A stretch of 24,082 bases of DNA. Origin: Chara braunii. Lineage: Eukaryota; Streptophyta; Charophyceae; Charales; Characeae. This document shows, one piece after another, positions 8,380-18,248 of this stretch; positions within the stretch are counted from its first letter, which is position 1; each line of letters starts with the position of its first letter. The stretch covers positions 1,080,410-1,104,491 of the forward strand of contig BFEA01000296.1 of assembly GCA_003427395.1 (NCBI GenBank). The letters run 5' to 3'. Below the pieces are notes generated by a model. The model was not told where the DNA came from, ran no database searches, and saw only the letters and a list, made by a program, of their open reading frames with translations. The translations under genes were made by a program, and so were the position numbers.

Positions 8380-9639
8380 TGGTTCATGATCGTCGCTTAC
8401 CTGGCGCTGACGACATTGTTACTTGGTGCGCTGACGATGCTTCTGTGCAGTAAGGATACATTGGCGCTGGCTTGATAGAGCGGGGCCCAGGTAGAAGGGC
8501 TGGCCGCTGAAAGGCTGTGGCGACAGCGGATGTAGGTATGATGATGAGAGCATGCTGACGTGGCATTTTGGCTAAGGTGGCACTGCATTGCGTTGTGGGT
8601 GGTACCGAGGCTATGACCGGTCATCGAAATGCACGTCGGCTCAATTGGTGAGAAATCTGTGGTTGGGGGCAGCTATCTCCAGGTACATTGTTCCCATTCC
8701 TTATCTACCCTCTCAATCTCTTCTTACCGCGAGGAAGTGAGTCCGACCTTGAGTGTCCTCTCTTTTGTGTGAGGAGTCGTGTGTGCTCTACCTTGAGAGA
8801 CGACATTCTTCCCGGTGGCGCATCTGGCAGGAGAGGGCGGTGCCTTTGAAGGGCCCTGGTCGAAGCACGGGTCATGGTCACCATCCCAACCCATGGGAGT
8901 AGTACACACAGGCCATGCTGCTTTGTCCTTTAAAGGCTCGTTGCTGCGCTGATAGAAGGGGTGTGCGGACTGACCAGTCCTAAGCAGACGCAAACCAGAC
9001 TGTCTATAAATATTTCTGGCGGGTGTCTGATCTGTCCTCTGGCTGTGATTGTCGTCCTGATTGCGACGTAAAATAATTCCTGAGGACCGTGGGGGCTGTC
9101 CTTAAACTGCCTCTTGATCAGCCAGTTCAGTCTGACGTAAGGCTCGTTGCATGCGAGGATAAACAAAGGGCAGTTCTGGTCATAAGCATACACCTTGGGC
9201 ATAGGGGTGGGCCGCTAATGCACACCTTAGACACTGCCGCTTGATGATGCCTACAGGCACGTTGGATACAGGGGAGGGAGATTCCAATTGGGACTCAACT
9301 GTGATAGACAACCATACCCATTGCGCATACATCTGCTTACATAGTTTATTTTTATTTTTGATTAGTTGGTTGACAGATTGCTAACACCTCACAGACAGCC
9401 TAGACTAGAACTGTAGTGTTCTACCATAGCCAGTTCTCCTCGAAGCTGCTGTAAGAGAACTAATCAAAATAAACTTAGATTATGTGTACAACCAGTGTGA
9501 ATGTTGTTGATACTTCTTGACCGGTAGCCTAGGTAACTCGCCGGGTATTTATTGTATATTATTTATTTTTAGAACCGGTCAGACGCATGCCGCTGTAGGT
9601 TCCAGAGTGAACACTAGTGCATCAGCGTCTGCATAGCTG
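8380..9639. other. Leader between PBS and gag, unusually long
   Basis: No coding sequence was recognised in 1.26 kb. It includes a TATA-like TATAAATA at 9005-9012 and an AT-rich inverted repeat at 9352-9474. Such a leader is long for a Ty3/gypsy element, so it may contain an unrecognised insertion. Confidence 0.45.
9352..9474. repeat. AT-rich inverted repeat with inner hairpin
   Basis: The arm TTATTTTTGATTAGTT (9352-9367) pairs with the region 9459-9474 (AACTAATCAAAATAA), apart from one extra T. Inside the loop a smaller pair, AGTTCTC (9432-9438) and GAGAACT (9455-9461), can also fold. It may be a MITE-like remnant, but the arms are short and imperfect. Confidence 0.4.
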
Positions 9640-11710
9640 ATGAGTGGATCAGAGGGTGGTGAAGGTACAGCCGACGACCGAAGGCAGACTAGGCATGACA
9701 CATTTAAAGTACCTATAGTGTTCCAGGTCCTACTACCAGGAGAGGAAAGAAGGCTAAGGGCCGAAGCAAGGGCCCGTAATCTTGAGATTGCCAGGGAAGC
9801 AGCAACAGCTGTAGAGAGGACGTTAGCGGCTTCAGAAGCTAGCGCAGTAGCAATGGCTACCTCTTCAGCGACATCTGCAGCAACCCCAACTGGTCAGCAG
9901 ACCAGCTCGCAGGCTATCTCCAGTACGTCAGGGACCTGGCACTAGTCAGATGGCGGGCTCGGAGTTCAGCTCGCCACCTCCACGCACCCGGGAGCAGATG
10001 GAGCTGCAACAGGTTGAGAGGATCCGCTTAAGGCTAGAGGAGGAACATAAGAAGGCTACCGACAGAGCAAATGAGATTAGAAATAGGAGTATCAGATTAG
10101 AGAGTAGAGAGGCGGACAAAGCTGCGTTAGAGGGGTTAGATGACTCGACACTGGACAATAACGTGAAGATTATCAAGGCGAGCATCCTGTCCATGCACGC
10201 ATACATGGACAACAAATTGGACGCTATCCAAGACACCCTGGTCCAGATCCTGAATGCCCTACAAAGGCCAGGGGTCAGGCCAACAGTTTTGCCATTGTTG
10301 CCGTTCTCGGGGATGACAGGTCCATACCCGTCTCGGTCTGGTACCACACCAAGCGGTACATCAGCAGCAACAACACAGACTGCTGCTTCTTCATCTTCTA
10401 GTCCAGTGGCTGGAGCTACACCACAACCGCCACCTGTCCCACCAGTGGGACAGCAACAACCTTGGTATCCCAAGACCCCACTAAAACCAGCCCCAACCTT
10501 CTCAGGAGATAAGAAGGATGAGGCTCTTGACACTCGGTTGGGAACGGTGCCAGTGTGGGTGAGGGCGAAGAGGACGTTGGTGGAGGAGGAAGTGATAACT
10601 GATGCATCCTATTTAGAGGGATCGACAACTCGCTGGCTAAATGGATTGGTCGCTTCAAAGGGGTTCGGCAGGAACATGGGTGATTGGGCTAAGACCCATA
10701 CCCTAGAGAGCTTTATGGATTTAGTGGAAGCACGATGGCACAACCCACAGCAGGCGCAGATTGCCACTGCTGGGTTGCTGAAACTTGATACTAAAAAGTA
10801 CAAGTCCATGCACTAACTCACTTTTGTTGTAGAGCGATTGATCGTCGTCCCCGGGGTTGAATACAATCCTCAGGTCTTGTTGACCATGTTCCTAAGATGT
10901 CTTCCCACTGACATCAAGAACGTGTTAGCCAGCGAGGCTCGGCTAGAGTATCACACGTTTGAGACCTTTAGCAAGAAGGCCCTAGATTTAGAGGCTACGC
11001 TAGGTGGTGCTTAGACCCCCTCTACGGTCAGGAGAAAGAAGAAGAGTGCACAAGAGTGGAAGAAGAAAGGGAGTCGGTTGATAATGGTCGAGGCCGATGG
11101 TACTAAGACCGAGATCGAAGATGTCTCAGATCTTGTGGACGGCTCAGAGATAGACGGCGAGGATGATGCTGGGGGTAGCAACCTCACTGCAGTATTTAAG
11201 GGCAAGGCAGCTGGTCCTGGCAAGGGCGGACAGCAGAGGAGTCAGGGACAAACCCCGAACCCGCACAAGATAGCGGCATGGGTTCGAGCAGGTTTGGATC
11301 AAGATGTGTGGTGGGATCGTTACCAGCAGGGCGCGTGCATTAACTGTGGCGAGTATGGCCATCAACAGTGAAGTGCAAGAATGCTAAGGTCCCGCAGAGA
11401 TACGACCTAAAGGTGGGATTCCTTCTTCCTAGAGTGGGGCCTCGATGAGTTTTGGCTCGAGAAACACATAGGGACAACAGATGAGTCAGGGACAAACCCT
11501 GAACCCGCACAAGATAGCGGCATGGGTTCAAGCAGGTTTGGATCAAGATGTGTGGCGAGATCGTTACCAGCAGGGTCCTTGCATTAACTGTGGCGAGTAC
11601 GGCCATCAACAGTTTAAGTGCAAGAACGCTAAGGTCCCGCAAAGATACGACCTAAAGGTGGGATTCCTTCCCAGAGTGGGGCCTCGATGAGTTCCGGCTC
11701 AGGAAACACA
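9640..11710 (+). pseudogene. gag: Ty3/gypsy gag pseudogene, element 2
   Basis: Gag polyprotein forms the capsid/nucleocapsid of the retrotransposon particle. The N-terminal frame (9640-9931) shifts by one base near 9931 into the main frame (to 11371). That frame carries a coiled-coil-like QMELQQVERIRLRLEEEHKK stretch, a Pro/Ser/Thr-rich linker, and a capsid-like region around TFSGDKKDEALDT, ARWHNPQQAQIAT and FLRCLPTDIKN. Stops occur at 10814-10816 and 11012-11014. A basic and acidic tail leads to the zinc-knuckle region. The knuckle is duplicated: copy 1 (about 11337) is broken by a one-base deletion, while copy 2 (about 11580-11621) reads CINCGEYGHQQFKC, a complete CX2CX4HX4C. Assignment rests on position after the PBS, the knuckle and this family's gag layout. 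Confidence 0.85.
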
Positions 11711-11720
11711 TAGGGCCAGT
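11231..11720 (+). repeat. ~244-bp tandem duplication including the gag zinc knuckle
   Basis: Unit 1 (about 11231-11474) and unit 2 (about 11475-11720) align from GTCAGGGACAAACC (11241 and 11485) through the knuckle to GAAACACATAGGG. They differ by scattered substitutions and small indels, so the duplication predates substantial decay and is not an assembly echo. The 244-bp period is not a multiple of three, so the knuckles fall in different frames. Confidence 0.9.
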
Positions 11721-12190
11721 AGAAGTTATAGTTGCTTCTACTCTCGTTGAAGCGGGTGATGTACCTTCCCCGTTTCAAGAGTTGGCCAAAGCTATTGGCT
11801 CCTTAGTCGCCCCGCAGACGCATCTTGACCCAACGATACTCTGCCCGTTGGATGTGTCTGAGGCCTTGGAGGACCTACAAAGTGAGTGGTCGGCAAGGGA
11901 CCCTCGTGAGTCCTGGGTGGCACTAAATAGAGGTCATAGAGGGAACATTTCGTTGTGGAAGTTGGTGAAGGGGACCGCAAATGTGGGGCCTTTGTAGACA
12001 TCGACTCCACTCGAAACTTTATAAGTCGCAACTGCGTTAAGAGACTGCGCCTAAAGGATCGGGTGCAGCTCCTGAGTAAATCGGTAGCATCTACTCTGGC
12101 CAACAAAGAGCGCATGTTGGTAGAGGACTCCGTTAAGGACGTTGTGAGGAAACCCGGGGAGGGGCGCCTACTGTTTGCCGAAGCCAAGGG
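11700..12190 (+). pseudogene. Retropepsin-like protease pseudogene, N-terminal half (element 2)
   Basis: The frame continues from gag through EFRLRKHIGPVEVIVAST and a VAPQTHLDPTI segment, then shifts near 11953 into GAFVDIDSTRNFISRNCVKRLRL. The latter has the form of the retropepsin active-site loop, normally D-[ST]-G-A-T-x-N-F-[IM]-S. Here the catalytic Asp is kept but the invariant Gly is Asp (VDIDS). The reading frame leaves recognisable protease near 12150-12190, and its C-terminal half resumes at about 16964. Confidence 0.65.
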
Positions 12191-12513
12191 CAAAGGCGTC
12201 TGTCACCCGCCGCGCCCACTTCCGAGGTCCTCGGCGACCAGCAGGGTTCATGATTTGGCCGTACGCTTGTGTACCCTGTTTCAACTCTCCCCTGTTTTCG
12301 GTATTCCTACGAGTACACTCAATGTCAGCTTTTGGATGGTCAACTGTCTGATCAGCAGGCTCTATCAATAGCAAGTTTGGACAGCCAATGGGCTGATTCG
12401 CATACTCGTGCCCCAACAGGTTTGGTAACTCGATCGTCAGATCAGGAAGTTCGTTCTGCAGTAAAAAAGAAAAACAACAGTAAGCGGCTCGTCCCACAGC
12501 GAGCTCGGATGCT

Positions 12514-12520
12514 TATATAA
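12514..12520 (+). promoter_or_regulatory. TATA-like sequence
   Basis: TATATAA sits in a mixed-composition segment with no downstream gene recognised. It is listed only because the region might be LTR-like. Confidence 0.2.
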
Positions 12521-12769
12521 CAGCTCAAAAACACTCTCCCAATGATAAGCTCGAGCAAACAGGCATCAAGATCCCACAACTGGTTAGTTCAAATTTTCCG
12601 TACATTGAGAACAACGAATTGGAGACGAGCTTCGCCAGCTCTCCTTTGGTTTGGCAAGTCCAAACAGTTGCAAATATGACAATTAGACAAAGTCGTGAGG
12701 CACCTGATCTTCACAGTCAACTGTAGAAAGGACAAGTTCACGCGCCATTAAGCATTTCTGTTCCCCTCG

Positions 12770-13110
12770 GAGAGGTCTTCCTGCCCTTTATTCCTCTCCC
12801 CTCCGTCTTAATCTCTCTTTCCCGGTTCTCCTCCCCTCTCACTCTCGCCATTCACTCCCTCTCTCACCCTCACTGTTCTCCCTCATTCTCACTGTTCACT
12901 GTCTCTCTTTCTCGCAGTTCACTGTCTCACTTTCTTGCTGTTCTCACTTTCTCTCTCTCTGTTCTTCCTTTCTCTCTCTCATTGTTCCCCTCTCTCTCGC
13001 CCAATGCTCTCTCCCTTACTCACGCCGTTCCCCGTTGCTTCCCCTTTCTTTCTTTCTCGCTGTCCTTTCTCACTTTCCCTTGCATCCGCTGTCTTTTCCT
13101 TCCTTCACCC
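12770..13110. repeat. Polypyrimidine (CT-rich) tract
   Basis: About 340 bases are almost entirely C and T, with irregular CTCTCT, CTTTCT and CCCTT words. The open frames across it are low-complexity Ser/Leu/Phe translations and not genes. Such mirror-like tracts can adopt triplex DNA (established knowledge). Confidence 0.85.
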
Positions 13111-13179
13111 TCGGAGATGATCCCGCCCCCTATGATCGAGAGAATCGGGGGCAGCTGCGATTCAGAGATGCAGGGGTAA

Positions 13180-13400
13180 GAACAATTTTGAGCCAAACAA
13201 ACTAATAGCTCTGCAGTTGCACGTGAAAAGGCTGCGGTGGCTCGACAAAAAAAAGATCCGAGATTGATATAACTTCGAGCCAGATGTCCAAATGAGATCA
13301 AAGTTGCTCGTCAGATACGGGGACCAAGGATGAGACAATTTTGAGCGAAACGAGCAAACAAGACTACAGTTGCTCATCAGGTAAAGAGAGGGTTCAGCTT
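13180..13400 (+). repeat. Degenerate short direct repeats
   Basis: ACAATTTTGAGC followed by an AAAC word occurs at 13182 and 13335 (153 bp apart). The associated GTTGC(T/A)CGT(C/G) word occurs at 13216, 13303 and 13369. The units are too diverged for exact limits. Confidence 0.5.
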
Positions 13401-13689
13401 TCGTTTCGCCTGTCTGTCAATGAATAGCGGTCAAATGTAGGGAACGACAACCTACACACGCTATCTTTTAGAGCTTCAGTTTCGGTTTCACCTGTCAGTT
13501 CTCGCCCGCTGTTACCAGTCAAGTCGAGCAGTGATTGGGGGCATACGTCTCTAGTCTTTATCACGGAAACCCAACCTTGGCTCCCCCTTCTCGCCCTTGA
13601 CCGATGTCGACCATCTCTTCGTTGCTGCCTTCTTCCCGTTCGATTCCGACGTGGTCCTGAATAACTGTCCGTCCTTCACTCGGTTTCGC

Positions 13690-14760
13690 CCCTCGTGTTA
13701 GTTCTCGACGGTTTCCCAACCTTTAGCCGCGCGGGCAGCCTTCCCTTCCCGTCTCTTCAGCTCTTTGTCTGCCTCCCCGATGATTTCCTTTCACTCGCCC
13801 CGCGGTCTTACGCATGGTTTGCTTGGTCGTTACGCGCGCCAAGGGCTCTCACCTACNTGTTTCGTCCCTTCCGCCTAGTCGGGCCAATAGGCATGTCTCG
13901 CNCCCTGCTGTACCCCCACCAAGAGCTCCTTCTCCTCGCTTACCCATGCTCCCCGCACAGTTCTGTCTTTCTAGCTAGCGTGCNCTAGCAGCTCCCTCGC
14001 TCGGCACTAATGGGAGTCACACCTCGGGCTGGAAGTCATGCCCTGTGTTCCCTCCTTTCAGCCCTCTTCCAGCTCATCCCGCCATGGCTAACGCAACTCA
14101 CCTTCTCACACTCTNTGTGCCTGCTCACTCTAAATNCTTGCGGCATCTCCATCTCAGTGAACTTTCACTACCACTCGCTCGCACTGTCAGGCTCACGCGT
14201 TCGTTGTCTGGGAAGGGATTNGCNCNCACGCTGCGTTCTTACGCCGTACTCTTACCCGTGGCCCATCGGCAGGGTCATCCACTTACTGTAGTTGTGAGAG
14301 GCACCCCGGTAGCTCGCGCACCGAGCTACCTTGTTCGGTCCTCTCCCTACTGCAAGTGTCTCTGACGCCCGTGCCCCGTCACGTACGAGAAGCGGTCAGC
14401 TCGTACGTCATCCCATTATCATCTCACCTTGTCATCTCACGTTCCGCGCTCGAAGGCTGCTTGCACCGTGCACGCCTCTTACTCCCGTGTCTGATTCTCT
14501 CCCAACTGACTTTCGCTAGTATCAACTGCGTACTCCTTGCTTGCCCGCACCTTTCGTCCCTCAACTGCCCCCGCCTGCATACCGCTATGAAGTGCGCCGG
14601 GTACACCGTGCATGCACCCCTCTGCAACCGCCCGTATCCCCTATGTAGCCTTTTGTACGCCCGGCTCATGCTGTTCTCCAGACATGTGCGACGTGGCTGA
14701 GTGTTCTCCCCCGTCTGCCCCAACCGCCTGGAGACCCAGTAGGCTGTACACTCGCGATAT
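13690..14760. other. C/T-rich segment with clustered ambiguous bases
   Basis: Eight single Ns lie between 13857 and 14226 (13857, 13902, 13984, 14115, 14136, 14221, 14224, 14226). Several overlapping open frames exist, but they are Ser/Leu/Pro/Arg-rich, lack any domain and overlap in multiple frames as expected of pyrimidine-biased DNA. No gene is called. Confidence 0.55.
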
Positions 14761-15364
14761 TAACCGAGCCCGTATCTCCCAGTGATTCCGGCCCGGTACA
14801 TGGGGGCTCAGTCTCCTGATAATTGTATCCTTGGCCTCTGTGTCAGCATTCTCCCTCCTGGTACCTCCACGCGGCCCCGCAACGTACGTCTGCGGATCGT
14901 GGGCTCAATGACAAAAAAGGCTGGTCAGCACAACTCGACGGGGACCTGAATCATTGAGCTGGGTACTGCAGCAGCGGTGTCCTGCTGAGTGTTTCAAATG
15001 CCCGCTCCAGGTTAGCAGTCCCTAGGCGCGGCCGTTATAGTCAAGTCAATCAGGTGATCCCTTGTCATAGCAGGACCAACCCGGTCCTGGGGTGGCGGCT
15101 TGGTCTCCCCCCCTCTTCAAGCCCGACCAGATCCAGGCATACCCAGGCCGTTCCAGCCAGAATTCAGTACCGTCCCAAAATGTCCACTTCCGACTAGGTC
15201 AGGGGCCTATACCTGTGTTCCAAAAAAAAAAGAAATTTTGCGGTCAACCACGACCTTTGTTCTTCACCAGACTTGACATAACCATTTCGAAATTTCCCAG
15301 TCGCCGGCGTTGTCAATAGCCGGACCAAAGCGAGAGTGATACTTGTTGACACCGCGGCAATTTT
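14761..15364. other. Unassigned sequence with an A-rich patch
   Basis: No gene was recognised. An A-rich patch at 15221-15235 resembles a short retroposon tail, but no body or flanking duplication could be matched. Confidence 0.4.
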
Positions 15365-16015
15365 TGGCCTGAGACCACGCAGATGCTTGTGACATTTCAA
15401 CGTCGTACCAATGCAGGGTCTGGAGCGTGCCGATACAGACCCAAGACCGAGCCTGAGAATGATGCCGCGGCGTGTACCACGCCAATGCCGAACCAATACC
15501 GTACCTGAAACATGTCGAACACGGGAAGATGCAACGGCGCGGTAATAGTACCGATCCTGAAGTAAATCACCGCAATGCTCCCGGACCTGAGAATAAGCTG
15601 CCACAATGGTACCGAACCTGGAATAAACTGCCGCCAAGGTCTTGAATCTGAAATGAACTACCGCAGTCGTCCCAGACCTGAAAATAAATCACCGTAGAGG
15701 TTCCGAACCTGAAATAAATCGTCACATTGGTCCCAGTCCTGAAAATAAGTCACCCCAGAGGTTCCGAACCTGAAACGAAACACCGCGATGCCACCGAACC
15801 TGACCAAACCCGAAATCCAATACCGGGTTGCTGTGCCACGCGGATGCTGAACCCGTACAACCGTGCCATGATAATTACGTACCTGTCCCGAACCTGATAT
15901 GCTGCAACGTTTCCGGGCCTGAAACAAGCTGCCGCCAAGGTTCCAAACCTGGAATAACTGTCGTGGTGGCCCCGGTCCTGAGAATAAATTATCGGGCCCA
16001 TACCGAACCTGGAGC
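15365..16015. repeat. Degenerate ~30.5-bp minisatellite with 61-bp dimer structure
   Basis: A CCTGA/CCTGG word recurs at 15556, 15586, 15617, 15647, 15677, 15708, 15738, 15769 and 15799, with intervals of 30, 31, 30, 30, 31, 30, 31 and 30. More diverged units lie before (15368, 15452, 15504) and after (15893, 15919, 15949, 15977, 16009). The unit is roughly CCGAACCTGAAATAAATCAC plus ~10 bases. Neighbouring units differ in a regular way, CCCAGACCTGAAAATAA against TTCCGAACCTGAAATAA, so 15671-15731 and 15732-15792 align better as 61-bp dimers. Reverse-strand frames through it show a 10-residue periodicity as a side effect. Confidence 0.9.
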
Positions 16016-16319
16016 ACGTCAGACACCGCAGGACGTAGCCACTCCGTAACAACCCTCGTATCCGTACCGAACCAAACACCATACTGTCGACCCAAGATAA
16101 CACCGCCCCAGGCTGTCCATGCGACTCCCGCTCTCAGAACATCCCGACTGCGGTAATGTTAGTAATCAAGCAAACCAAGGAAAGCGACGCAGGGAACCTC
16201 GACCATCGGCAGTAGTGAAAAACTGTTAAAATCCGGGGAAAATGATCAATCTGGGGTCAGAGCTGAAGGCGGGTAATCGAGGTGAAATTTGGCCAATCTC
16301 CCAATAGTCATGGGTTTCC

Positions 16320-16690
16320 GTCCCTTTCATCGTTTTTAATCATTCTCCCCTTTTCTTAATTTTATTGTCGGAAATAGTAAATTAACCGTAAGCTCCCCAA
16401 TATTAAGTTTCGAGAAGGTTTAAATAAATGGCCGAATCCCTTTTGTTTCTTTTCTCTTTCACCATTTTTAATATTTTTTTATGTTTTTAATTCCATTGCC
16501 GGGGACATAAAATAACAAGGGTATTCCCCCTAGAATTAAATGTCGTGAAAAATAAAGACATTGAGGGATATTACGTTTTTCCCTTCTCCCCTACTGGTCT
16601 TAATCCCTTTTCCCCATCTTTAATTATGGTACTAAAATAGACAAAAATTTGAGGCCTCATTTCGGCCTCGGTCGTATGCTGCAAAAACAT
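16320..16690 (+). repeat. Ancient 132-bp tandem repeat, three diverged copies
   Basis: TTTTTAAT (16333-16340), TTTTTAAT (16465-16472) and TCTTAAT (ending 16604) are exactly 132 bp apart. Each is preceded by a CCCTTT/CTTTC run and followed by TTTTNTTAAT, an ATTGxCGG-like word, AAATA and a CCCCxxxATTAA word. Copies differ at many positions but have kept length, suggesting old duplications with few indels. The segment is AT-rich relative to its surroundings. Confidence 0.75.
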
Positions 16691-16963
16691 TACGGCGAGG
16701 TTTGTTCCCACGATGCCTCTCTGTGGCAGGCCGATCCGGGTCCAACCCTCTAAACGGCCGGAAATGACGGTCTCTTAGTTACGCCAAGTGCGCCCACCCA
16801 TCTCGCTATCTCGGAGGGTTACTCTAAGGTTCAGTGTGCCCAGAATCAGGGGTACCCTGAGTTCCCCTAATTTCTGCCGCCCGGTCAAACCAGAGTACCG
16901 TCAAAACACGGACTTGCCCTCGAGCCTAAGTCCCAAAACCGTAAATTTCAGGCGGCGCACTGC
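16691..16963. other. Unassigned junction segment before element 2 pol resumes
   Basis: No gene or repeat was recognised. The right-hand junction with element 2 falls close to 16964-16985. Confidence 0.4.
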
Positions 16964-17718
16964 TTGTGGCCGCCTGACAACGTGGTCGACACTTTCTCCT
17001 ATCTAGGAGGAAAACTTAATCATAGAATTCCGTTTCTGGTTAGTGATGACCTGCCATTTGACATTTTGTTAGGCATGTTGTACCTTGAGGTTGCCAAGCC
17101 CCAGTTTGACTGGGGCAGGAAAGTGCTAAAGCACGAGTTACCTAATGGGAGGACCATTAGACTATCTACATAGTAGGTGAATCGACTCCTATGGGTGTTT
17201 GTGCGCATCGGCTTTTTACAATTATTCTAAACTGAACCAAGAGGAAGGTATGTACCTGGTCTTTGTCTCTGCCAAAGGGGAGGCGGTTAAAACACCCCCA
17301 GAGATAGAGAGTGTCGTCACTAAGTACCCTGATCTGTTCGAGGAGCCAACAGGGGTCGTAGACAGGGAGGTTGTCCATGCCATAAAGATTGTCCCTGGGA
17401 GCAAGATACCCAAAGGGAGAATCTATAGGATGGCTCCGTCCGAGTTCGACGAGCTCCGTCGGCAACTGAAAGAGCTCACATAAAAGGGTTGGATACGGCC
17501 TAACATCTCCCCCTTCAACTCACCAGTCTTATTTGTACCGAAGAAGGGGGGATCACTAAGGATGTGCATTGATTATAGGGGCCTCAATGCCATCACCGTG
17601 AAGAACGCAGAGCCCCTACCGCGCATCGATGACCTATTGGATAGGGTGCAGGTATGTATGTATTTCACCAAGATAGACTTGAAATTTGGCAACCATCCAA
17701 TTGCGATTCGACCAAAAG

Positions 17719-17731
17719 ATCAGCACAAAAC
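17719..17731 (+). repeat. Target-site duplication, left copy (13 bp)
   Basis: ATCAGCACAAAAC matches 18236-18248 exactly and lies in the RT coding frame (DQHKT). It marks the left boundary of the retroposon. Confidence 0.93.
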
Positions 17732-18235
17732 CAGGGAACGATCAAGAGAGACTACTACATCTGCTTTAGAGATTGGACAACGGTGGGTCAAGGGACCCCG
17801 TTGCGGCCACACTCTGACTTTCCCGACACTCTCCCTCCCCATCAGCTGACCATGGTGGACATGCAGTGGTATGAAGCGGAGTGAGTAGGACAGCATCATC
17901 ATCAATGAAGTTATCTCAAAAAAGGTAGGGGGAGGAAGGAACCAGTGTTTAGCAACAGGTATTTGGCGCCAGATCTAGGGTGAAGAGCCACCCCCCTCTT
18001 CCAATATCCTGTTCAGTCGATCCCCTGGACCCCAGGGCAATCAATGCTGGGGGAAATGGCCCGCGTTTGTCTCTGGTTTGGATACTGTCTGTATATGGGA
18101 CGCTGGACCCGTTTCCAGCAGGTGATACTTCCCACCAATAGATGGAGCCTCTCCCCAGGTGCTAGCGGTGTCTGCTCTTATCAGCACCACTAGCACTGGT
18201 GGGGGCGTGTTTAAAAAAAAGAAAAAAGAAAAAAA
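17732..18235 (+). mobile_element. A-tailed non-LTR retroposon (SINE-like), inserted in RT
   Basis: A 504-bp insert is bounded by perfect 13-bp direct repeats and ends in an A-rich tail (about 18213-18235, A8-G-A6-G-A7). This is the signature of target-primed reverse transcription by LINE machinery (established knowledge). It has no protein-coding frame, so it is non-autonomous. Insert plus duplication is 517 bp, which equals the observed frame change between the RT halves (517 mod 3 = 1), so RT was in frame here before insertion. A B-box-like TCGATCCC lies at 18017-18024, but no good A box was seen, so Pol III origin is uncertain. A diverged relative lies on the minus strand at 21174-21285. 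A frame that appears to start in the tail and read into RT is fortuitous. Confidence 0.9.
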
Positions 18236-18248
18236 ATCAGCACAAAAC
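18236..18248 (+). repeat. Target-site duplication, right copy (13 bp)
   Basis: This exact repeat of 17719-17731 follows the A-rich tail immediately, and the RT coding sequence continues directly after it. Confidence 0.93.

Larger units (their letters stand above)
12190..16963. other. 4.8-kb non-pol sequence interrupting element 2 protease
   Basis: There is no retroelement coding sequence here. Contents in order: a segment with TATATAA at 12514-12520; a polypyrimidine tract; short degenerate repeats at 13180-13400; a C/T-rich, N-bearing segment (13690-14720); unassigned sequence; a ~30.5-bp minisatellite (15365-16015); and a 132-bp triplicated AT-rich segment (16320-16690). It could be a non-autonomous insertion or a misjoin, and no terminal repeats were found by eye. 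Confidence 0.55.

Noticed and set aside
9946-10533. 195-residue reverse-strand open frame
   Set aside because: It is the antisense shadow of the gag coding region and has no recognisable features.
12935-14723. Several 60-114-residue open frames in C/T-rich DNA
   Set aside because: They are low-complexity, overlapping in multiple frames and interrupted by Ns, with no domain or start context.
15365-16015. CRISPR array
   Set aside because: The ~30-bp period is of diverged units with no unique spacers and no cas genes, in a eukaryotic context; it is a minisatellite.
15194-16103. Reverse-strand open frames of 117-147 residues with 10-residue periodicity
   Set aside because: The periodicity is the direct consequence of the 30-bp DNA repeat; several frames are open at once and no domain is present.
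12137-16985. Target-site duplication around the 4.8-kb interruption (ACGTTGT against ACGTGGT)
   Set aside because: The words are inexact and lie at homologous positions of protease sequence, so the similarity may simply be coding homology.
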